NCBI GenBank assembly: GCA_003445095.1
Contig: DLVS01000174.1
Span: 1 to 5,363 of the forward strand
Length of the DNA: 5,363 nucleotides
Direction: 5' to 3'
From: Verrucomicrobiales bacterium
Lineage (GTDB): Bacteria; Verrucomicrobiota; Verrucomicrobiia; Limisphaerales; UBA9464
Positions within the stretch are counted from its first letter, which is position 1. Every line of letters begins with the position of its first letter. The notes under the pieces were generated by a model. It was given only the letters and a program-made list of their open reading frames with translations. It did not search any database and was not told where the DNA came from. Made by a program: the position numbers and the translations under genes. This document shows, in pieces, positions 1 through 5,363 of this stretch.

Positions 1-1
1 T

Positions 2-1102
2 AAACATTGGCGCGTCGAGAATGGCGAGCTCGTGAATGACGGCGAAGGACTCTACCTAACCACCGATCAGGACTACGGTGATTTCGAACTGACGCTCGAT
101 TATCGCACGGTCGCCGGGGCCGATTCAGGCATTTATCTCCGCGCCATTCCGCAGGTGCAGATCTGGGATACCACCAAGGCGGGCGGCAAATGGGGAGGCG
201 ATTTGCGGGCCGAACTTGGTTCGGGCGGCCTCTGGAACAATGGCAAAGGCAAGGCCGGCAAAGATCCCATGGTTTTTGCCGACAAACCGTTCGGCGAATG
301 GAACAAGTTCCGGATTTTGATGATTGGCGAACGAGTGACCGTGTTCCTGAACGACAAACTCGTGGTCGAGTACGCGCGCCTCGAGAATTACTTCAATCGC
401 AAAGCGCCGGTGCCCAAGGCGGGCCCCATTCAACTTCAGACCCACGGTGGCGAAATCCGGTGGCGCAATGTGTTCCTCCGAGAAATCCCGGTGGCCGAGG
501 CCAATACCACTCTTCGGGCAATGGATCGACGCGACGGCTATTTCCCCATTTTTAGCGGAATCGATCTGAAGGGCTGGAAGGGGCCGGTGGCTGATTATGA
601 AATCGTTGACGGCGCGTTGCGCTGCCTTCCGGGTAAGGGCGGAACTATTTATTTCGATCAAGAATTTGGCGACTTCACCGCGTTGCTAGACTTCAAACTT
701 CCGGCCGGCGGAAATAACGGGCTCGCCATTCGATACCCGGGTGACGGTGACACGGCGTATGTCGGCATGTGCGAGCTCCAGGTTCTCGACGACACCTCGA
801 CGAAGTATGGGAAACTCGATCCGCGACAATTTCACGGCTCCGCCTACGGAATGGTTCCCTCGCATGTCGGTTACCAACGCCCCGTCGGCGAATGGAACTA
901 TCAACGGGTCACCGTCCAAGGCTCGAAGATCCAGGTGGAACTCAACGGCACGCTCATCCTGGATACCGACTTGGCGCCGATCACCGATTTCATGGCCAAC
1001 AGCCCGCACCCGGGCAAAGACCGGAAGAAAGGGTTCTTCGGCTTCGCCGGCCACAACGATCCCGTAGAGTTTCGTCAGGTGGACCTAAAGCCATTGGATT
1101 GA
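2..1102 (+). CDS. Tandem DUF1080 / 3-keto-disaccharide hydrolase domain protein (5' truncated)
   Basis: The reading frame is open from the window edge and already reads domain sequence (KHWRVENGELVNDG), so the true start lies upstream; the GTG at 32 is an internal valine. 366 residues are visible, ending at TGA 1100-1102. Module 1 (about residues 1-163) shows the family pattern: SGIYLR, QVQIWD, ELGSGGLWNN, FGEWN, a VFLND strand, then GPIQLQTHGGEIRWRNVFLREI. Module 2 (about 179-366) begins at IFSGIDLKGW and has NNGLAIRYPG, ELQVLDD, HGSAYGMV, VGEWN, VELNG and a closing GFFGFAGHNDPVEFRQVDL. The family (Pfam 3keto-disac_hyd, formerly DUF1080) has a concanavalin-like beta-sandwich fold, is usually exported, and has been linked to hydrolysis of 3-keto-glycosides; the activity of this protein is inferred only. 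A signal peptide and the first strands of module 1 would lie outside the window. It converges with the protease gene. Family assignment is secure, substrate unknown. Confidence 0.93.
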   Translation, partial: KHWRVENGELVNDGEGLYLTTDQDYGDFELTLDYRTVAGADSGIYLRAIPQVQIWDTTKAGGKWGGDLRAELGSGGLWNNGKGKAGKDPMVFADKPFGEWNKFRILMIGERVTVFLNDKLVVEYARLENYFNRKAPVPKAGPIQLQTHGGEIRWRNVFLREIPVAEANTTLRAMDRRDGYFPIFSGIDLKGWKGPVADYEIVDGALRCLPGKGGTIYFDQEFGDFTALLDFKLPAGGNNGLAIRYPGDGDTAYVGMCELQVLDDTSTKYGKLDPRQFHGSAYGMVPSHVGYQRPVGEWNYQRVTVQGSKIQVELNGTLILDTDLAPITDFMANSPHPGKDRKKGFFGFAGHNDPVEFRQVDLKPLD

Positions 1103-1162
1103 AACAGGATTTGAGCCGGCGATCGACCCACGGAAAGGAAGCCACCGCTGGTTAGGCATGAC
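1103..1162. other. Convergent intergenic gap, no clear terminator
   Basis: This 60-bp gap separates the stop codons of the DUF1080 gene (plus) and the protease gene (minus). The only foldable element is a small imperfect hairpin at 1141-1157: GCC and ACC pair with GGT and GGC around a 3-nt loop, with a 2-nt TA bulge. It has no T-tract on either strand, so it does not qualify as an intrinsic terminator. Termination here may be Rho-dependent or may occur inside the opposing gene; this is inference. Confidence 0.6.
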
Positions 1163-4100
1163 TCACTCCGGACGGACCCGATAGAACCACGCCTGATCAC
1201 CAGTCAGTAGCTCAGGGTCCACGATGGAATTCGTTCCATCCACTCCGACCACACGCCGGAAGACGGCTTCGAAATTCCCGGTCAGATGGGAGGCACGTTC
1301 AAGGGTGTACGTGCGCCCCACGCTTCCGAGCCAGCGAAGCGTTCCGGATTCTGGCAAGGGTAACAGCATGCGGGTTTCGAGGGGATTCGTGCCTGCCGCG
1401 AACTCGGCGGCGTTGGTGCGGCCGTCGTGATCCGGATCACTACTCCCATTGCTTGCGAGGTCTCCAATTTGTTCCATCTCCCAAGCATCCGGCAATCCAT
1501 CGCCGTCGGTATCGGCGGTACCCAGGTCGAGAGTCACAATGTCCACCGTCCGCCCAGGCGCGCCTTGCTGATGCAGAATGAGGGCTCGGGGAGGATTGGC
1601 GGTCGTAAAGCCGCCGGCGGTGGCCGCGCTTCGACTAACGTCCACTCGCACGGAACCGCCCTCGTCGAAGAACGGAGAATGTAGCAATCCGTAGGGAGTG
1701 GGGTCGATCACCGGCGCCGTCGCATCGAAATCAATCCAGCCCGAATCTGTCTGACCACCGGCAATAGAATCCGTCGCCGTGACCCGATACTTGAACTTGG
1801 ACCTCCCGGCGGTGAGCCCCAGCGAACTGGCGGCCGCCGAATGAACCAGAACACGATTTTGAAACGCCGCCGTGTCGCGAAATTCAGGAGTGAGCACGTT
1901 CAATGGAGCGCTCGAAACAAAGAAGTCTCCGGGGACGAGCGAAAAATCCGCCACTAGCGAAAGCAAGGCATCGTTGGCGAGATCGGGATCGACCCCCTGG
2001 CCGTTGAGGTTACCGCCGCTCGCATTGAGAATCAGCAGGTCCGCTTCCCCGTCGCTGTTCGTGTCGATTTCCACCTCGAGGCCAATCAACTCGTATTGAG
2101 GGGTCGCCCACTTTCCTCCGGTCGCTAAACCAAAATACAACTGAGTCCGACTGAGATCATGGGTGAGCGCGTAATCACTCGTCGCCCCGACCGCAACCAA
2201 ATCGCTCGCGGTGGCGCCTGGATTCGTGGCGGAGAACCCGAGCTGGAAGACCGAGGCCACGGGCTGCGGATGGGCAGTCGTCCCGCGGGTCGGCAGCGAC
2301 ACGGTCGAGACCAGTCCCGCCGCGACGCCGACTCGATTCGCCGTCGCTCGAAATGATGTGGTGGGCCTCGCCGCCACATGCCAAGGGACGTGCAGCCGCT
2401 GCGTCGCATTGGTAATCCACACCTGGCCGCTCGCCTCGCTCATAAAATAACGGGCCTTGTCTCCGATCATCGCGGAGGACGTGCCGTCGAGTTGGATGGG
2501 CAGTTGGGCTGGATCAATATCGAGTCGAATTCCGACCACCGCCGACGATCTCCCCGGCACCGTGACCGAGGTTACCGACGGGGTCACTGTCACGCCGGCT
2601 TTAACGCCGGTATTGATCGAGGAGAGACGCAGCGTCGTCGGAATCGCCCCTTGATTTACGACGCGAATGTTGCGGCTGACGCTGAATGGTTCTGCGAGCT
2701 CGAAAGCCCCGAAGGAAACGGAAACGTCCCCATTACCCGTATCGGCCCGCGCCACTACTGAAGTTCGGAGTGCGGCGTCCACCTGGAGTCGTCCTGCCCC
2801 TTTGCGGGTCTCGGGATAAGGAACACCCGAGCCGGACTGCATCGAAGTGGACGTGTTCATCATCGCTGCCTTGATGTCCTCCACTGTCCAAGTCGGGTGC
2901 GCTTGCCGCATGAGAGCGGCCGCGCCTGCCACATGCGGCGCGGACATTGAAGTGCCGGTTTGGAGGGTGCCGTCAGTTCCGGTTCCTGCCTTGGCGGAAA
3001 AGATACTGGTGCCCGGCGCAGAGATGTCCGGCTTCAATCGGTTTTGACCCGCGCCGGGTCCGCGGGACGAGGAATCGCTAAGTTGGTCCGCCAACTCTGG
3101 CCGCGCCACGGCCGCGAACGCGTCGAGGGTTACGGTCAGTCCGTTGTTGAGTTGCCCTTTCAGCACGCCGCCATCCCGTTGTGAAATCATAACGCCAGGA
3201 ATGATGATGTCGCTGGTGTCACCGCGTCCCCCCATCTCGAACGGCGGGCCATCGACGTTATTGACGACGATGACGCCGACGGCGCCGGCCGTTTGGACGG
3301 CGCGCACCTTATCGACAAAGAAACAAGTACCCCGATCGACAAGCGCAATCTTGCCCTGCAGGGCGGCGGTGTTCCGCAGCGGATCGCAAGCCAACGCCGG
3401 TTCCGTCTGGACGACCTGAGCCGTGACTGGTCCGTGAGTGTCGAGCTTGGCGGTGAAGACCCCCTCGACGGCAGTGTAGTCGCCCGCGACGGCAGCCGGC
3501 GCGACCACTTTGATCGTTGAGAAGCTCGCGCCGTCGTCGAGTGAGTTGGCCACAGTGATCGCTCGATTCGCGATGCCGGGCGATCCGAGGACATAGAAAG
3601 TGTTCCCACTGTTGCCCGCGGAAACGGCGACGATGATCCCTTGATTGACCAGTCGATCGATCGCTTCCGCTTCGGGGTCCGAGCCATCCATAATTCCAAA
3701 GGGGCTGCCCAGAGAAAGGTTCACCACATCCACGTGGTCTGAGAAATTGCCGTCACGATTCGGATCGAGGCAGCGTTCCAAGGCGTTGACGATAATCGTA
3801 GACGACGTGCTTCCGGCGCTGCCGAATACTTTGAAGGAAAGTAATTTTGCGCGCGGAGCCACTCCCGGGGCGACGGTGAATTGGGTGAAATCGAGGGACG
3901 AATTGTACGGACCGGTGTACGCTACGCCATTCGTCAAAACACCGCCGCCGGCGGCGATTCCCGCCACGTGGGTGCCGTGTCCGTTAGCCACGGTATCCAG
4001 AGGATCCGGATCGGGGCGTGGCGTTGGTGACCCATCTTCACCGCGGCTATCGTAATCGTCGCCTACGAAATCAGTGCCTCCCACCACGCGGGCGGTGGGG

Positions 4101-4660
4101 AACGTTCCGGTTTCGATCCGTGTCGGATCATTGTTGGCGTAGTCATCGGGATTCCCGCCGCCGCCAAAATCCGCATGCAGGTAATCGATCCCTGAATCAA
4201 CGATCGCGAGGCGGATGTTTTCCCCGGTCCACGGTCCGGTCGAAAGGGACCATCCGGCCGGGGCGCCAATCCAGGGCACACTCGTTTCCAAGTTCCGTTC
4301 GAAGTGGCGCTCGAGGCGAACTGACTTGACGCCCGCCAGTTTGCGGACGGCGGGTAATTGAGCGGTAGCAATCTTAACGACCAGCGCATTGAGCAGTGTG
4401 TCGAAGCGATCTGTGACTTGGCCGCCTAAGGCTACCAGTTCGCGCTCCACTGCCGCTTGCTGTTGGGCGATCTCTTGTTTGCGATCGGGTGGAGCGATGA
4501 TGACCACGGCGGGCCGGACTCCTCCCTCAGCCAATTGAGCCGCCAACGGTTCGCCTTCCAGGACGACAAAAACACTGACTTCGGTGGGCTTGAATGGGGA
4601 AGCGGCCCACATTGAGGAGGTCAACACCAAACTCAGAAGCAGCAGAAGAGGGCGAGTCAT
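1163..4660 (-). CDS. Secreted subtilisin-like serine protease (S8 family, Vpr-type, PA-domain insert, calcium-motif tail)
   Basis: A 1165-residue exported endopeptidase. The ATG at 4660 is chosen because it opens a signal peptide (MTRP, a Leu-rich core, then MWAAS; cleavage near residue 20). The frame stays open to 4999, but that extension runs into hisH and looks non-coding. About residues 48-125 resemble an inhibitor I9-type propeptide. The S8 domain carries Asp155 (LAIVDSGID), His228 (NGHGTHVAG), oxyanion Asn350 (VAVSAGN) and Ser571 (GTSMSAPHVAG), so the triad is intact. A PA domain (about 385-515; GKIALVDRGTCFF, AGAVGVIVVNN) is inserted between Asn350 and Ser571, with Cys425 and Cys446 placed for a possible disulfide. 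An Fn3-like segment (about 640-765) ends in LHVPWHVAARP. A beta-rich region (about 770-980) has a DTNSDGEAD motif at 866-874. The tail has DTDGDGLPD (1050-1058), DPDHDG (1075-1080) and a C-terminal beta module ending WFYRVRPE. No LPXTG, PEP-CTERM or transmembrane anchor is seen. No Shine-Dalgarno is evident. Substrate specificity cannot be read from the sequence. Confidence 0.95.
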   Translation of the reverse strand: MTRPLLLLLSLVLTSSMWAASPFKPTEVSVFVVLEGEPLAAQLAEGGVRPAVVIIAPPDRKQEIAQQQAAVERELVALGGQVTDRFDTLLNALVVKIATAQLPAVRKLAGVKSVRLERHFERNLETSVPWIGAPAGWSLSTGPWTGENIRLAIVDSGIDYLHADFGGGGNPDDYANNDPTRIETGTFPTARVVGGTDFVGDDYDSRGEDGSPTPRPDPDPLDTVANGHGTHVAGIAAGGGVLTNGVAYTGPYNSSLDFTQFTVAPGVAPRAKLLSFKVFGSAGSTSSTIIVNALERCLDPNRDGNFSDHVDVVNLSLGSPFGIMDGSDPEAEAIDRLVNQGIIVAVSAGNSGNTFYVLGSPGIANRAITVANSLDDGASFSTIKVVAPAAVAGDYTAVEGVFTAKLDTHGPVTAQVVQTEPALACDPLRNTAALQGKIALVDRGTCFFVDKVRAVQTAGAVGVIVVNNVDGPPFEMGGRGDTSDIIIPGVMISQRDGGVLKGQLNNGLTVTLDAFAAVARPELADQLSDSSSRGPGAGQNRLKPDISAPGTSIFSAKAGTGTDGTLQTGTSMSAPHVAGAAALMRQAHPTWTVEDIKAAMMNTSTSMQSGSGVPYPETRKGAGRLQVDAALRTSVVARADTGNGDVSVSFGAFELAEPFSVSRNIRVVNQGAIPTTLRLSSINTGVKAGVTVTPSVTSVTVPGRSSAVVGIRLDIDPAQLPIQLDGTSSAMIGDKARYFMSEASGQVWITNATQRLHVPWHVAARPTTSFRATANRVGVAAGLVSTVSLPTRGTTAHPQPVASVFQLGFSATNPGATASDLVAVGATSDYALTHDLSRTQLYFGLATGGKWATPQYELIGLEVEIDTNSDGEADLLILNASGGNLNGQGVDPDLANDALLSLVADFSLVPGDFFVSSAPLNVLTPEFRDTAAFQNRVLVHSAAASSLGLTAGRSKFKYRVTATDSIAGGQTDSGWIDFDATAPVIDPTPYGLLHSPFFDEGGSVRVDVSRSAATAGGFTTANPPRALILHQQGAPGRTVDIVTLDLGTADTDGDGLPDAWEMEQIGDLASNGSSDPDHDGRTNAAEFAAGTNPLETRMLLPLPESGTLRWLGSVGRTYTLERASHLTGNFEAVFRRVVGVDGTNSIVDPELLTGDQAWFYRVRPE
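1403..1513 (-). other. Calcium-binding TSP3/EF-hand-like motif pair in the protease tail
   Basis: This region encodes residues 1050-1086 of the protease: DTDGDGLPD, then a linker containing AWEMEQIGD, then DPDHDGRTNAAEF. Regularly spaced acidic side chains around a Gly match thrombospondin type 3 or dockerin-like calcium loops. Calcium binding is inferred from the motif; such loops usually act as a rigid linker between a catalytic body and a terminal module in exported proteins. Confidence 0.75.
4601..4660 (-). other. Sec signal peptide of the S8 protease
   Basis: The first 20 codons encode a short basic start (MTR), a hydrophobic core dominated by leucine (residues 5-13) and a small-residue end (WAA before SPF), the layout of a Sec signal peptide. 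There is no Cys after the core, so it is not a lipoprotein signal, and no twin Arg. The exact cleavage point (after Ala19 or Ala20) is uncertain. This segment is the main reason for choosing the start at 4660. Confidence 0.85.
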
Positions 4661-4667
4661 GTGCAGA

Positions 4668-4696
4668 AAGTTTGCGAAGTTTGTCTTCGAAAACTT
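4668..4696. repeat. Imperfect 12-bp inverted repeat in the protease 5' leader
   Basis: The left arm 4668-4679 (AAGTTTGCGAAG) and the right arm 4685-4696 (CTTCGAAAACTT) pair at 11 of 12 positions around the 5-nt loop 4680-4684. The single mismatch is G4674 with A4690. In the minus-strand transcript the stem ends 7 nt before the protease AUG. It could be a weak terminator for hisH transcripts, a leader structure limiting ribosome access, or an operator palindrome. It has no proper U-run after it (only CTTTCTGC), which argues against an efficient intrinsic terminator. Confidence 0.6.
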
Positions 4697-4704
4697 AGCA
4701 GGAG

Positions 4705-4729
4705 CCGAGCCGATTGCGAGCGGCCTCGG
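4705..4729. repeat. GC-rich stem-loop just downstream of hisH
   Basis: CCGAG (4705-4709) plus CCG (4710-4712) pair with CGG (4721-4723) plus CTCGG (4725-4729), leaving C4724 bulged and an 8-nt loop. It begins 7 nt past the hisH stop codon on the minus strand, where a terminator or mRNA 3'-end stabilising hairpin would be expected. The following transcript sequence (GCTCCTGCTAAG) has no U-tract, so a Rho-independent terminator is not supported. Confidence 0.45.
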
Positions 4730-4736
4730 TGCCCGT

Positions 4737-5363
4737 TCACGCCTGAGTAAAGGCGACGAAATTTCGCAGCAACTGCAAACCCACCGTCTGACTTTTTTCG
4801 GGATGGAATTGGGTCGCCCACACGTTGTCCCGACAAATGGCCGCGGCGAATGACCCTCCGTAATCGGTGCGGCCAGCAACAATCGATTCGTCCACCGGTT
4901 GCGGGAAGAAGCTATGCACGAAGTAAAAGTAACTCTGGTCGGGAATATCTGAGAATAGCGGGCAATTGGGCTGCGAGACCTGGACTTCGTTCCAGCCAAT
5001 CTGGGGAATCTTGAGATGGGGTTCCTGCGGAGTCGGCCGAAATCGAACCACCGGCCCGGCGAAGATCCCTAGGCCGCGCGCGCAAGAGTTGAATTCTGTG
5101 CTACCCTCAAATAGAGCCTGATATCCCACGCAAATTCCCAGGAACGGTTTCCCGGCGCGAATCCAATCCTGGACTGCGCCGTCCAAGCGCTGGCGCCGGA
5201 TGGCGTTGAGGCAATCGTCAAACGCACCAACGCCCGGGAGGACAATGCCGCGGGCGGAACCGAGTTCGTCGGGTGAAGCCACTCGCCGAACTTCGCCTCC
5301 ACTGGCCACCAGGGCCTTTTCGACACTGCGGATATTTCCAGAACCGTAGTCTAGGAGGGCGAG
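4737..5363 (-). CDS. hisH: Imidazole glycerol phosphate synthase, glutamine amidotransferase subunit HisH (first residue or few residues beyond window)
   Basis: HisH hydrolyses glutamine and channels ammonia to HisF, which converts PRFAR to imidazole glycerol phosphate and AICAR in histidine biosynthesis; the heterodimer is cytosolic. The frame is open to the window edge and reads LALLDYGSGNIRSVEKAL, the family N-terminus, so only the initiator and perhaps a few residues are missing; the GTG at 5309 is internal. The 208 visible residues compare well with the usual length of about 200-215. Class I amidotransferase features are all present: PGVGAF oxyanion strand, nucleophile Cys78 in LGICVGYQALF, and His187/Glu189 in ATQFHPEKSQ. 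HisH-specific PQIGWNEV and YFVHSFF distinguish it from TrpG, PabA, CarA and PdxT. The elbow has Gly-Tyr-Gln where many HisH proteins have Gly-Met-Gln. The stop is TGA at 4737-4739. The next gene on the strand is the protease, 76 bp away, so any remaining his genes must lie upstream or elsewhere. Confidence 0.97.
   Translation of the reverse strand, partial: LALLDYGSGNIRSVEKALVASGGEVRRVASPDELGSARGIVLPGVGAFDDCLNAIRRQRLDGAVQDWIRAGKPFLGICVGYQALFEGSTEFNSCARGLGIFAGPVVRFRPTPQEPHLKIPQIGWNEVQVSQPNCPLFSDIPDQSYFYFVHSFFPQPVDESIVAGRTDYGGSFAAAICRDNVWATQFHPEKSQTVGLQLLRNFVAFTQA

Noticed and set aside
125..661. Long antisense and alternate-frame open frames within the DUF1080 gene
   Set aside because: They lie wholly inside a well-supported coding gene, show no recognisable domain, and are expected in GC-rich sequence with few stop codons.
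32..1102. GTG at 32 as the start of the DUF1080 protein
   Set aside because: The ten codons before it read conserved domain sequence (KHWRVENGEL), so the gene continues beyond the window edge.
1141..1157. Small hairpin in the convergent gap as a bidirectional terminator
   Set aside because: The stem is only 3 + 3 bp with a 2-nt bulge and there is no T-tract on either side.
3944..3957. GC-rich self-complementary run (CCGCCGCCGGCGGC)
   Set aside because: It lies inside the protease coding frame and is explained by Gly/Ala codons of the GGG stretch after the catalytic His.
2125..4329. Many plus-strand and off-frame open frames opposite the protease gene
   Set aside because: Their translations are Arg/Pro/Gly-rich with no motifs, while the protease frame carries the full S8 triad and a PA domain across the same interval.
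4661..4736. Promoter for the protease: an extended -10-like TGCTAAGTT on the minus strand near 4693-4701
   Set aside because: The best -35 candidate at a 17-nt spacing (CTCGCA) matches consensus at only three of six positions, and the region overlaps both hairpins, so the match is not convincing.
4661..4999. 113-codon in-frame extension of the protease frame upstream of 4660
   Set aside because: It overlaps hisH on the same strand in another frame, its Arg/Ser/Pro-rich translation resembles no export or protease sequence, and a clear signal peptide begins at the ATG at 4660.
4737..5309. GTG at 5309 as the start of HisH
   Set aside because: The codons upstream to the window edge encode LLDYGSGNIRSVEKAL, the conserved HisH N-terminus.

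Overview
The window holds parts of three protein-coding genes and little else. A 5'-truncated plus-strand gene (2..1102) encodes a protein with two DUF1080 / 3-keto-disaccharide hydrolase modules. A complete minus-strand gene (4660..1163) encodes a 1165-residue secreted subtilisin-like (S8) protease of the Vpr/PA-domain type. An almost complete minus-strand hisH (5363..4737) encodes the glutaminase subunit of imidazole glycerol phosphate synthase. No RNA genes, mobile elements, CRISPR arrays or integration sites are visible.

The organism is most likely a free-living member of the PVC group, probably Verrucomicrobiota. This is inference from three things: DUF1080 proteins are strongly expanded in Planctomycetota and Verrucomicrobiota; the protease ends in a DxDxDGxxD calcium motif followed by a short beta-rich module ending in a 'W/F-Y-R-V' motif, a tail I associate with large exported verrucomicrobial proteins; and the coding sequence is GC-rich with no clear Shine-Dalgarno sequence before the protease start. 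No taxonomic marker gene is present.

Layout: the DUF1080 gene and the protease converge tail to tail across a 60-bp gap (1103..1162) with no convincing intrinsic terminator. hisH and the protease lie head to tail on the minus strand with a 76-bp gap (4661..4736). That gap holds two stem-loops, one just after the hisH stop and one ending 7 nt before the protease start codon. The window edges cut off the N-terminus of the DUF1080 protein and only the first residue or few residues of HisH.

Functionally, the two outer-facing proteins (a putative sugar-processing protein and an exported protease) fit a polymer-degrading heterotroph. HisH is cytosolic housekeeping metabolism and has no evident functional link to the protease. 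I see no clear evidence of a new biological system. The points most worth checking are the hairpin pair in the hisH-protease gap, the protease's C-terminal calcium/beta tail with no recognisable anchoring signal, and the two dissimilar DUF1080 modules in one protein.
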